Assembly: GCF_018457175.1 (NCBI RefSeq)
Contig: NZ_JAGFNU010000012.1
Span: 1 to 64,000, forward strand
DNA length: 64,000 bases
Direction of reading: 5' to 3'
From: Pseudohalocynthiibacter aestuariivivens
GTDB taxonomy: Bacteria > Pseudomonadota > Alphaproteobacteria > Rhodobacterales > Rhodobacteraceae
The notes below the pieces were generated by a model that worked only from the letters and a program-made list of their open reading frames with translations, was not told the DNA's origin and ran no database searches. Position numbers and translations under genes: made by a program. Positions within the stretch are counted from its first letter, which is position 1; every line of letters begins with the position of its first letter. Below are positions 1-7,844 of this stretch, piece by piece.

Positions 1-349
1 CAACCCCATCATGAGCCCGTCAGCTCGAAGAGAACCAAGGCAACCTCAGACGTCAATTACCCTGCAAATATGAAAAGTGCACATTGACAGATTAGAGAAC
101 AAAATAAGCTCAATTTGACCATGCTGCGCCTTGCAGCAAGGTCTGTTGTGCGGGACAAACCTGCCTTTTGCTCACGCAGCTATTGCCGACGCAGAAAATG
201 CTTGTATCCGCAGCGTTGAATTTTCGGAGGCGCAGGGTGTCACCCCTTTGTGGGCATTCGAACGGATAAGAACCGGCGAAAGCCAAACCGTGCTTTCGCT
301 GCAGTCAGGACCGAAAAACGGGCCGCGGACTTTTGGGTTATTGCAATTC
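1..349. other. Intergenic stretch at window start
   Basis: No convincing gene is seen here. Open frames run through 131-556 on the plus strand, but they continue antisense into the oxidoreductase gene and have no family-like motifs. The sequence between about 140 and 340 has the look of decayed spacer DNA similar in style to the repeat-bearing spacers near 1.8 kb and 5.1 kb, but I could not align a shared core in it. Confidence 0.5.
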
Positions 350-1474
350 CTACTTCCCAAACCACCGCATTTCGCGTTTCTTCGCAAAGGCTTCCTTGTG
401 CTTGCGGCCTTCAATCGATGGGGGGTTATAAATGACCTCCAGCTTCGGCCCGCTAAGGAAATCCGCATCCGCCCAACTGACCCGGCCATCGCCGAATTCG
501 ACCTGACACTCTCCGCTGCCCGTGTTGGGCTTGGGCGTGCCGCCTTTAATCTTTGATAGAATACTACTGGCCACTGCACTGGCCTGACTTTCGGCAAACG
601 AACCAGCCTTTGGCAGCCCGGTCTTGGCGATGTCGCCAATCGCATAAACCTTTTCAAAGGCAGTCTGCATTGAGGCGAGGTCAATCGGCACCCAATCCCC
701 TTCGGCCAATGCGCTGTCGAGTACGACTTTTGGCGCAACATGTTTTGGCACGCCCAAGAACAGGTCATACGGCAGCTCTTGACCGTCATCGAGCGTGGCG
801 ATGCCCGCCGCGACAGATCGAACCAATGTTTTCAGAAGAACATTCACACCGGCTTCTTCGCAAGCTTCCATCAGAGCATCTGACAGATCGGCTGAAACCG
901 GCGTCAGGATCGAAAGAGGTGAGACCAAGGTAATCTCGCACTCTCCACGCAACCCGCGTTGACGCAGGTAGTTATCCAGCATGAGCGCGCATTCTGTTGG
1001 CGCAGGCGGGCATTTGTAGGGAAAGCCACAAATTCCGACCACGGCATGGCCCCGCTTGAAATCAGGTAAGGCCGCGCAGACACGTTCAGCCCCATCGACA
1101 CTGTAAAAATGCGTACCAATCTCAGCCAGTCCAGGCGTGGCGAAAGGATCGACCTCTGCCCCGAGCGCGACCACCAAATATTCAGCAGTATAAATGCCAT
1201 TCTCAGTCGTCACCTGACGTGCCTCGGGATCAATGGCCGTAATCGTCTCACGCAACAACCGAACTCCGAGTTTTTCAAAATCCTGGTAGGGATGGCGCAC
1301 ATCGTCCAAGGATTTCTTACCGAATGCGACCTCCAGCTTGGAGAAGCCAAAGACGAAGCTTTCTCCCTTGTCGATGACAGTCACGTCAGCCGCTTCGCCC
1401 AACGCATTGGACAGTTGAGTGGCAAGCTCCATGCCGCCGAAACCGGCACCCAAGATTAAAACCCGTGATTTCAT
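350..1474 (-). CDS. NAD(P)/FAD-dependent oxidoreductase, SQR-like
   Basis: Predicted flavoprotein disulfide-reductase-fold enzyme of about 374 residues. The N-terminus carries the dinucleotide-binding motif ILGAGFGGMELA with an acidic residue after the second strand (VIDKG). A second FAD signature ends in YAIGDIAKTGLPKAG, typical of the sulfide:quinone oxidoreductase/NDH-2-like superfamily. The stretch ICGFPYKCPPAPTECA holds three cysteines where SQR-like proteins often have redox cysteines, so sulfide or another sulfur compound is possible but not shown. I chose the ATG at 1474 because GGAGGGA lies just upstream and the longer frame adds 18 residues without family character. The start overlaps the stop of the upstream acetyltransferase-like remnant (TAATG). 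Downstream is only spacer, so the substrate stays unknown. Confidence 0.75.
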   Translation of the reverse strand: MKSRVLILGAGFGGMELATQLSNALGEAADVTVIDKGESFVFGFSKLEVAFGKKSLDDVRHPYQDFEKLGVRLLRETITAIDPEARQVTTENGIYTAEYLVVALGAEVDPFATPGLAEIGTHFYSVDGAERVCAALPDFKRGHAVVGICGFPYKCPPAPTECALMLDNYLRQRGLRGECEITLVSPLSILTPVSADLSDALMEACEEAGVNVLLKTLVRSVAAGIATLDDGQELPYDLFLGVPKHVAPKVVLDSALAEGDWVPIDLASMQTAFEKVYAIGDIAKTGLPKAGSFAESQASAVASSILSKIKGGTPKPNTGSGECQVEFGDGRVSWADADFLSGPKLEVIYNPPSIEGRKHKEAFAKKREMRWFGK

Positions 1475-1722
1475 TACGTCCCTCCTCTGACCACCTTTGG
1501 CACTTCTCCAAGGCAATCGCCGGGACAAGGTGTTTCAACACACCATCGCTTGGCGAAGACCGTTTCAAGAATACGGGATGTCGAAGAATGCTCGGTGAGG
1601 CTGCCAATCTCTGTAGGTGGATAATCCGTTGCGTTGACCTTCCTAATAGCACCGTAAATTACTTTGCGGATGCCTTCCGCGTGCTCTTCATGTGCTGTGC
1701 AAACTTCTAATCGAGATTCCAT
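1474..1722 (-). pseudogene. Truncated GNAT acetyltransferase remnant
   Basis: The 82-codon frame begins like a GNAT N-acetyltransferase. Residues about 3-55 contain the usual first strand, the helix with HAEGIRKVIYGAIRKVNA, and DYPPTEIGSLTEH, resembling the DYxPEQI region of small GNATs. After that it loses family character and stops, with no acetyl-CoA-binding R/Q-x-x-G-x-G/A loop. The frame ends in TAATG, so its stop overlaps the start codon of the oxidoreductase. It is most likely a C-terminally lost gene that may still provide the upstream leader. An alternative start lies at 1737. Confidence 0.5.
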
Positions 1723-1737
1723 GAGGATACCATACAA

Positions 1738-2224
1738 GCTTTGGTTTCAAAATCGCTGCACGCCGCCTGATTGGCCGGGTTCTCCGCTGCATGGCCGCAC
1801 CACGAATTTTGCAGATGCCGCATCTTTCGTGCAGCGAGTGCGCGCAGCACGGAAATCGAATTCACAGTATGGGCTCGAAGCGGTAGTTCGCTGCGCGATT
1901 TTCCAACGGCTGTACTGCGGGACGAGGTCGTTCGTTGAGCAATATTTCAAATGTCCGGTTCGGTCCCGATTGTTGCCTTTGAGGCTAAGTCAAGAAAGTG
2001 CCAAGAAGCGACATTTGCCGTTCTTGATTAACCACCACAACTTGGTACATCGCAATGCCGGGGTAGGAGCCGTCCACAGCATCAGGCGCGGACATCTTTC
2101 CATCGAACTCCAGTGCTAAAATTTTGCCTTCTTGTTGGAATTTGACAGACGTTCCACAGAGTCCAGCAGCACCGCCAGGGCCAGCACACTCGGCCACTCT
2201 TCGCGGCCGGCACGCACCTTCGCA
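1738..2224. other. Intergenic stretch with degenerate repeat
   Basis: No supported gene. Short frames exist on both strands, including a 70-codon frame with a GTG start on the minus strand at 1985-2197, but none shows recognisable motifs. The segment holds one copy of the degenerate repeat whose core is at 1868-1895. Composition changes towards higher GC near the right end, where the gentisate dioxygenase segment begins. Confidence 0.5.
1868..1895. repeat. Degenerate intergenic repeat, copy 1
   Basis: A 28-base core beginning TATGGGCTCGAAGCGG matches 5152-5179 at 27 of 28 positions in the same orientation. The flanks are only loosely similar, so this is probably the best-kept part of a longer decayed spacer repeat. 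No coding role is visible. Confidence 0.7.
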
Positions 2225-2416
2225 AGAGGGCTGGAGACAGAAATTGCTTGGAAAGTCACCTTTGGCGGCTGTAACCTCGTGGAAGGAACGTCAAATGGGG
2301 AATGTCGGATCTATCACCCGAACTACGCCAAGGCGGCGGTCCGCAACCAAGTTATGTCCGGCATGTCGCCCGAGGACTGGTACAACCTTCGTGGATCTAT
2401 GGTGGCAACGGCCTGA
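2225..2416 (+). pseudogene. C-terminal remnant of an unknown gene before gentisate dioxygenase
   Basis: The frame ending at 2416 has a protein-like tail (VEGTSNGECRIYHPNY, then GMSPEDWYNLRGSMVATA) and the same composition as the gene that follows 20 bases later, whereas the sequence to the left is ordinary spacer. I read it as the truncated end of a gene that was once co-transcribed with the dioxygenase. The open frame extends left to 2132, but that part has no protein character. I do not recognise the family. Confidence 0.35.
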
Positions 2417-2436
2417 GCAACTGAGGAGGAAGCCCC

Positions 2437-3486
2437 ATGTCCCTGACAAGCAAGCCCGAGGAGACGCCGGAGCGGCTGGCGTTCTACGCCAAGATCGACA
2501 AGCAGGCCTTCACTCCGCTTTGGGCGGTGATGTCCGACATCATCACGCCGGAGCCGAAGAGCGGCTGCCGCGCGCATCTGTGGAAGTTCGACGCCGCAAG
2601 GGAACACCTGATGGAGGCGAGCGGGCTGATCACCGCCAAGGAGGCAGAGCGGCGGGTGCTGATCCTGGAGAATCCGGGGCTGCGCGGGTTGTCGAAGATC
2701 ACCACCTCGCTCTATGCAGGGTTGCAACTAGTAATGCCGGGCGAGGTCGCGCCGGCCCATCGGCACAGCCAGTCGGCGTTGCGCTTCGTGCTGGATGGAT
2801 CGGGCGCCCACACCGCGGTGAACGGCGAGCGGACGATGATGAAGTATGGCGATTTCGTCATCACCCCGCCGACCGCCTGGCACGATCACGGCAACCAGAC
2901 CGAGGCGCCGATGATCTGGCTCGACGGCCTCGACATCCCCATCGTCAGCCATTTCGACGCCTCGTTCGCCGAGGGCTACGGCGACGACGAACAGCCGGTG
3001 AGCCGGGAAACCGGGGACAGCCTGGCGCGCTATGGTGCCAACATGCTGCCGGTGGATTACAAACAGGAGAAGCTGGCCTCGCCGATCTTCAACTATCCCT
3101 ATGCGCGGTCGCGCGAGGCACTGGAGCGTATGAAGGCGCAGGGCGAATGGGACCCCTGCCACGGGCTGAAGATGCGCTATGTGAACCCGGTCGACGGCGG
3201 ACACGCGATGCCGACCATCGCGGCCTTCCTGCAATTGCTGCCGAAGGGGTTCAAATCGGCCGCCTACCGGTCCACGGACGCGACGATCTATGTCTGCGTC
3301 GAGGGCGGGGGGCGGACCACCATCGGCGGCGAGAAGTTCGAGTGGGGGCCGAAGGATATCTTCGTCGCGCCGAGCTGGGCCTGGGTCACCCATGAGGCGG
3401 AGGGCGAGTCGGTGCTGTTCAGCTATTCCGACCGTGTGGCGCAGGAGAAGCTGGGTCTGTTCCGGCAGGATCGCGGCAACCATTGA
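2437..3486 (+). CDS. Gentisate 1,2-dioxygenase
   Basis: Cupin-fold, Fe(II)-dependent ring-cleavage dioxygenase of 349 residues, close to the usual family length. It converts gentisate (2,5-dihydroxybenzoate) to maleylpyruvate in aromatic degradation. The first cupin carries [16 protein letters not shown] with metal-ligand histidines near 108 and 110 and a third near 149 (PPTAWHDHG). A second, degenerate cupin occupies about 250-335 and ends in the family-like [12 protein letters not shown] strong GAGGAGGA ribosome site at 2423-2430 fixes the start. Third codon positions are almost all G or C, unlike the neighbours, which points to recent transfer. The expected partners, maleylpyruvate or fumarylpyruvate hydrolase, isomerase and salicylate/3-hydroxybenzoate hydroxylase, are absent from this window, so the gene looks isolated. 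Confidence 0.9.
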   Translation: MSLTSKPEETPERLAFYAKIDKQAFTPLWAVMSDIITPEPKSGCRAHLWKFDAAREHLMEASGLITAKEAERRVLILENPGLRGLSKITTSLYAGLQLVMPGEVAPAHRHSQSALRFVLDGSGAHTAVNGERTMMKYGDFVITPPTAWHDHGNQTEAPMIWLDGLDIPIVSHFDASFAEGYGDDEQPVSRETGDSLARYGANMLPVDYKQEKLASPIFNYPYARSREALERMKAQGEWDPCHGLKMRYVNPVDGGHAMPTIAAFLQLLPKGFKSAAYRSTDATIYVCVEGGGRTTIGGEKFEWGPKDIFVAPSWAWVTHEAEGESVLFSYSDRVAQEKLGLFRQDRGNH

Positions 3487-3894
3487 AGTGGAAGATGTGG
3501 GATACTGGGCCAGACCCGTCATTGGGACCCTGATCTGTGACAAGCTCGTTGGCGTCAGATGATATTCTTTGGCCGCCGATGGGCACAAAATTCATCTGAC
3601 TGGCTTCCCTTCAGGCCCTTCTCCAGATGTCCGGGTAGGGTCAGGAATACGCGTAGAGCGCACTCACCGAACGTCCGGATTGCCCCTGTGGATTCAACGG
3701 ATGGTCGCAACACTTTAATCTTTTTGGAAAGATGGAGTGTTGATGATGAAGCGACCGAGAAGCGGGACTATCCGGACCTATGCGATTGCAGCGGATGAGC
3801 GAGAGGCTCGCACCTAGCGGCGGAACCCAGAGCCAAAGGCAGCTTCGCTTAAGTGCCGCGGCAATTGGCATTCGACTTCCCCCCGAAGGCCTAA
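3487..3894. other. Intergenic stretch after gentisate dioxygenase
   Basis: No supported gene. GC-rich character fades within about 100 bases of the dioxygenase stop. A short plus-strand frame from about 3743 (MKRPRSGTIRTYAIAADE) resembles coding sequence but ends quickly and I cannot assign it. It may be debris of an inserted element. Confidence 0.4.
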
Positions 3895-4797
3895 TTACGG
3901 GGAGCGGCCCATGGCGCTTGCAATGGTCTCGGCGGCACTGAAGTCGTGTGAGGCGGCGATTTTGAGATCTGGCAGACGTTCCTTGAGCCGACGGACCTTG
4001 GCGAAGGATGCCAGGAGTGACTCTCGGTCGCCGACGCCAGGAACGACGTTGTCTTCTAGAAGTGTCGTTTCGTAAGTCAAATCCGCGACCAGCAGAATTG
4101 GATCCCATCCGTCTTGGCGGATCAACATGGATATCGAACCTGGAGTGTGCCCGGGCGTCGGCAGTAGGATCATCGATCCGTCGCCTGCCACATCGTAAAC
4201 TCCGTCAAACTCGCTAAACAACGGGTCGTCTGTTGGCTCGAAGGTAATCTGCGTCCATTTCGCCGACGGTATTTCGATGTGTTCGCGGAGGATCCATTCA
4301 CGTTCCGGGTTGGGTTCGGACAGGATCGCCCATTCGCGTGCACTGACCAGCAAGTAGGCCTGCGGAAACTGCGCAATTCCGCCAACGTGATCGAAGTGCA
4401 GATGCGAAATCACCGCCGTCCGGATATCGCCCGCCGCCACACCGGCTCTTTCGAGAACATGGTCGGCCCTGTCTTGCTCGGTGACGTTGAACTTGAAGAT
4501 CCGCCACAACAAGAAGCGCCCGATGGCTTGCTTGATGTATCCCGGATCAGTGACAACGGCTGGATCTATTCCAGTATCGAAAAGTATCGGGCCGTCACGG
4601 TGCTCGATCAGAAAGAACTGGAGCGGAAGGGGAACCCAACTCCTGCCAAAAAAGACCCAAAAAAGCTTTGGTAATTTACTTCCGTAGCGGTGTTCCTTGT
4701 GTTGCTCTGCGTCGCCTGACCTCAACACGCTCACGGAGTTTATGGGCTTTTCGGTGCTGACCGATTCGCTCGAGGTATCTGTTTCAATGGCAGCCAT
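3895..4797 (-). CDS. Metallo-beta-lactamase-fold hydrolase, AHL-lactonase-like
   Basis: A 300-residue member of the metallo-beta-lactamase superfamily. The zinc-binding motif SHLHFDHVGG puts ligands at His132, His134, Asp136 and His137. The other ligands are His217 in PTPGHTPGS, Asp239 in LLVADLT and His284 in AASHDF. This full set and the PGHTPG loop fit the N-acyl-homoserine lactonase (AttM/AiiA-like) group, which opens the lactone ring of quorum-sensing signals, but other lactones or esters are equally possible. The first ~40 residues are polar and poorly conserved-looking, and no signal peptide is seen. It sits alone between decayed spacers, with no luxI/luxR gene nearby, consistent with accessory DNA. 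Confidence 0.8.
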   Translation of the reverse strand: MAAIETDTSSESVSTEKPINSVSVLRSGDAEQHKEHRYGSKLPKLFWVFFGRSWVPLPLQFFLIEHRDGPILFDTGIDPAVVTDPGYIKQAIGRFLLWRIFKFNVTEQDRADHVLERAGVAAGDIRTAVISHLHFDHVGGIAQFPQAYLLVSAREWAILSEPNPEREWILREHIEIPSAKWTQITFEPTDDPLFSEFDGVYDVAGDGSMILLPTPGHTPGSISMLIRQDGWDPILLVADLTYETTLLEDNVVPGVGDRESLLASFAKVRRLKERLPDLKIAASHDFSAAETIASAMGRSP

Positions 4798-5448
4798 AAA
4801 AACTACTCCAGAAGACCAGGTGTTGCGAAAGCGGGCGGCCCGCCGCGTAGGCGCGTTTGCTTACAAAAGGCTAGCTTGAGAATTGCCGAGGCACGTTGAC
4901 GTGGATCAAGCTGAGGCCCGCCGATTGGGTGCTCTCCAACTTTAGCCTGGTGCCTCATTCACGTTTTAGACTGGCCAGTCCCGGAGTCGGCCAAGGCCCA
5001 CTTTGTCCCGCGGCCTGTGCATTGACCGGTCGAACCACGCTGCGCCCATCATGAATGACCGGTAATTGCTCAGTGGTGCGGCATTGTGATTTCGGCACCC
5101 GCACGGTCATCATCTCCGCGAGCGCGCCTAGCGAGGATTCGATAGGTCTCCTATGGGCTCAAAGCGGTAGTTCGCTGCGAACTGCGTGAATGTCTGCTTC
5201 TCTAATTGGGTGTTTGGGTCAAGCTCGTTTTCCTTCTTTCTTTTGGGTTTTTGTCGCTCATCCGGGTCACGCTTCTCTTCGCAGTCTGGTTGATGCTGTG
5301 ATTGCACCGCTGCACGCATATGTCGGATTGGCAGTGGAGAGCCCCGCTCTGAGACGCGCTTCTAATTGCGCAGCAGACATTTTCGGCTTCATCCACGAAC
5401 CTCGTCCGGTGAGGACGACCCCGTTAGGTTGGGTGGTCGGCTTTTAGA
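4798..5448. other. Intergenic stretch with degenerate repeat
   Basis: About 650 bases without a supported gene. The middle holds the second copy of the degenerate repeat (core 5152-5179). The right edge, read on the minus strand, is the 3' flank of the IS110 transposase and contains an imperfect 8-bp stem (GACGACCC around 5418 with GGGTGGTC around 5434), possibly part of the element's end. Confidence 0.5.
5152..5179. repeat. Degenerate intergenic repeat, copy 2
   Basis: Core beginning TATGGGCTCAAAGCGG, identical to 1868-1895 except for one G/A difference. It lies in spacer DNA between the lactonase-like gene and the IS110 element. Confidence 0.7.
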
Positions 5449-6486
5449 TCATGCCATGCCTCCCACTTGTTCCTGACGGAATTCCGTGCCGTCGATCCAC
5501 ATACGATGCAGTAAGACAGCCAACTTGCGTGCAACAGCGACAACAGCTCTGCGGCGACCTTTGGTGCGCATCAGCCGCATGCCCCAGGACTTGATCCGCG
5601 ATCCTGCCATTGTTCGCATAAGCAATGCATTTGCAGCAGCATATAGCGTCGCGCGGACATCTCGGTCACCTGCTTTCGATATACGACCTGGATTATCGTG
5701 CTCCCCTGACTGGTATCGTCGTGGTGTAAGTCCAAAATGCGCTGCAACAGTGCGGGACCGTTTGAACCGTGTGGGATCATCAATGGCGCCCTTAAAGGTC
5801 AATGCCGCAATGGGGCCAACCCCGGGAACCGTCATCAATCTCATGCAGACCTCATCGTGGCTTGCCGCACGTTTGACTCGTCGATCCAGTTCCAAAAAAT
5901 GCTGATTAAGCACCACCCTTGCGTCGAGCAGGGGCACCAGGGCATGTGCGAGAACATCATCCATCTCGATCATAGGTCGGACGACACCATCAAAGCTGCC
6001 ATGCTTGACGGTTTTGGGTAGACGAATGCCAAATATCTTCAGCAATCCGCGAGCTTCATTGGCCAAATCCATCGTCTTCTTGAGCAGTGCCTTGCGCGTA
6101 CTCAGCAACGCACGAAGGCCATGGGCTTCGCGGCTCTTCATATGAACAGGACTGAACCAGCCGGTACGCAGAACCTGAGCGATGCCCCGTGCATCGTTTT
6201 TGTCGGTTTTGTTTCTCATCGCTGACAGGGCAGCGTTCACCTGCCGGGCTTCCATACAAACGACATCAAAGTTTGCTGCCTTCAGTCCAAAGTAAAGATG
6301 TTGGCTCATCGTTCCGGCTTCAAAGCCAACGCGTTCTATCGGATATTGAAAATGAGAAAGACACTCTGCGATGTCATCAACCTCGCAGGCCAGCTCACGT
6401 TCAAGGACAACCTTGCCCCTCGTATCGACGACGCAAAGAGCGCATGACCGCAGCGATACATCCAGTCCAACAAAATATTCCATCAT
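5449..6486 (-). mobile_element. IS110-family transposase
   Basis: A 345-residue DEDD transposase of the IS110 family. The N-terminal RuvC-like domain starts with FVGLDVS (first acidic residue) and continues with VGFEAGTMSQ and NKTDKNDARGIAQVL, the second and third acidic positions. The C-terminal transposase_20 domain contains MTVPGVGPIAALTF and the helix-hairpin region, followed by HFGLTPRRYQSGEHDNPGRI. The serine-containing tail region looks complete, so the enzyme may be functional. Two adjacent ATGs (6486 and 6483) follow a GGGAG site. IS110 elements lack classic terminal inverted repeats, so exact ends cannot be read from one copy. The leader upstream (6487-6700) is rich in hairpins. Confidence 0.9.
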
Positions 6487-6499
6487 CTATCTCCCTTGT

Positions 6500-6572
6500 T
6501 CACAGCAATCCTGTGATCCTATCGGGAGCTCGACCTCAGAACAGAGGTCGCCCAATTACGCATGCTCTGGGC
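6500..6572 (-). ncRNA. Candidate structured leader RNA of the IS110 element
   Basis: Immediately upstream of the transposase, three perfect stem-loops follow one another. GCCCA/TGGGC lies at 6550-6554 and 6568-6572, GACCTC/GAGGTC at 6532-6537 and 6544-6549, and TCACAG/CTGTGA at 6500-6505 and 6511-6516. In IS110-family elements the non-coding end upstream of the recombinase is known to encode a structured bridge RNA that pairs with donor and target DNA. Position and structure fit, but transcription and pairing loops are inferred. Confidence 0.4.
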
Positions 6573-6698
6573 AATAAAGCAGCAATGGGAGTTGGGTTAG
6601 CAGCTCAGCCACGAGAGGATTTTATTTTCAAAAGCCGATTAATTCACAGGTGCTTATTGACCATGCTGATACAGTGGATTATGCACTGCTGAGCACGA

Positions 6699-6740
6699 GC
6701 GGGCGTTGTGTAGTGGTAAGACCTTAGCCTTCCAAGCTCG
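6699..6740 (+). pseudogene. Truncated tRNA-Gly (anticodon TCC) fragment
   Basis: The sequence reads GCGGGCG, a D-arm with TAGTGGTAA, and an anticodon loop CCTTCCAA, matching the 5' half of a bacterial tRNA-Gly(UCC). After about 42 bases the anticodon stem fails to close as expected and no T-arm or 3' acceptor strand follows. It looks like a tRNA gene cut by integration or recombination next to the IS110 element. Confidence 0.65.
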
Positions 6741-6947
6741 TGTTATCTTGGAAGTATTTGAACTGCCAAGTGAAATTTTCTGCCGACAAATCACCTACAA
6801 ATAAACGACTAACAGCGCTTTTGGGAGTAGCATTTCCCAACTTGCACCCGTTCGTCGCAACCTGATTCATTTGGGCGGGTAGATGGCATTTTATTTTCAA
6901 AGGAATAATGACATATTGTTTAATAACAGTTGTTTAATGTAAGTTTA
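6741..6947. other. Spacer between tRNA-Gly fragment and tRNA-Cys
   Basis: No gene seen. It contains the right arm of a perfect 8-bp inverted repeat (CTTCCAAG at 6729-6736, CTTGGAAG at 6747-6754) whose left arm lies in the tRNA-Gly fragment, and an AT-rich run near 6888-6901. Confidence 0.5.
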
Positions 6948-7021
6948 TGGAGGCGAGTACCGGAATCGAACCGGTGTACACGGATTTGCAATCCGCTGCG
7001 TCACCACTCCGCCAACTCGCC
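6948..7021 (-). tRNA. tRNA-Cys (anticodon GCA)
   Basis: On the minus strand the gene reads GGCGAGT (acceptor), a D-arm with GGAGTGGTGACGC, the anticodon arm GCGGATTGCAAATCCGT with anticodon GCA, the T-arm CCGGTTCGATTCCGG, and the acceptor partner ACTCGCC, followed by T and an encoded CCA. It folds as a complete cloverleaf of 74 bases. Confidence 0.96.
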
Positions 7022-7137
7022 GAAGGGTAGGGCTTTCTATAGCATGGATTTTTCGAGGTGCAAGGCGCTATCGGGTATCTAGACAGGTTGCTGTTGGATA
7101 GGTTCTATGGCAAGACGTTAGCAAGGAAACTAGACGA

Positions 7138-7803
7138 ATGAGTTTAGAAATGAGCAATTATTCTTCACGACGCACAATGATGGTGGATACGCAGGTTCGG
7201 CCGTCGGATGTAACGAAATTTCCAATCATAGATGCAATGCTGTCTGTTGCCCGGGAAGCTTTTGTTCCCGACGACATGAAAGAAGCCGCTTATGTTGGCG
7301 AAAACTTAGAGCTTGGTGGCGGTCGCGTTATGCTTGAGCCCCGCACACTTGCCAAAATGCTCGACGCTTTGAACATTCAGTCTGATGAACTTGTTCTCGA
7401 TATCGGTTGTGGTTTGGGCTATTCGGCAGCGGTTATTGCACGTATGGCCGAAGCGGTTGTCGCCGTTGAAGAGAACGAGGGCATGGCTGGTGAAGCGCAG
7501 TCCCTCCTTTCATCAAACGGTATCGATAATGCGGCGGTTGTCGAAGCAGCATTAACAGTTGGCGCACCAAAGCACGGCCCTTATGATGTGATTACAATTC
7601 AGGGCGGCGTTGCCGAAGTTCCACCAGCGATTCTTGATCAATTGAAAGAAGGCGGCAGACTCTGCGCACTTTTCATGGAAGATGCGCTTGGTGTTGTGCG
7701 GGTAGGATATAAAATCGATGGCCAGATAAGCTGGCGGTTTTCCTTTAATGCCTCTGCACCTGTTTTGCCGGGCTTTGAAAAGAAGCGGGTGTTCGCCCTT
7801 TGA
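7138..7803 (+). CDS. Protein-L-isoaspartate O-methyltransferase family protein
   Basis: A 221-residue SAM-dependent methyltransferase of the Pcm family, which repairs isoaspartyl residues by carboxyl methylation. The SAM-binding motif is VLDIGCGLGYSAAVIARM (about 80-97), preceded by the family region RVMLEPRTLAKMLDAL. The region before it (VRPSDVTKFPIIDAML and AREAFVPDD) is also Pcm-like. Some catalytic-loop positions differ from classical Pcm, so activity on isoaspartate is uncertain. An AAGGAA site about 9 bases upstream supports the ATG at 7138, though the ATG at 7150 is an alternative. It lies directly upstream of tolC, probably in the same transcript. Confidence 0.85.
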   Translation: MSLEMSNYSSRRTMMVDTQVRPSDVTKFPIIDAMLSVAREAFVPDDMKEAAYVGENLELGGGRVMLEPRTLAKMLDALNIQSDELVLDIGCGLGYSAAVIARMAEAVVAVEENEGMAGEAQSLLSSNGIDNAAVVEAALTVGAPKHGPYDVITIQGGVAEVPPAILDQLKEGGRLCALFMEDALGVVRVGYKIDGQISWRFSFNASAPVLPGFEKKRVFAL

Positions 7804-7844
7804 TATTGGTGCGCTGGCGGATTTTCGCGGGTCAGGAGGTCGGT

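Noticed and set aside
1985-2197. 70-codon minus-strand frame with protein-like tail
   Set aside because: It starts with GTG without a ribosome site and shows no family motif, so it is not listed as a gene.
2728-3588. Long minus-strand frame antisense to gentisate dioxygenase
   Set aside because: It is a shadow of the GC-rich codon pattern and has no family motifs.
6619-6901. 14-base direct repeat ATTTTATTTTCAAA at 6619-6632 and 6888-6901 as an att pair
   Set aside because: The repeat is AT-rich and short, and its position fits neither the IS110 ends nor the tRNA-Cys gene.
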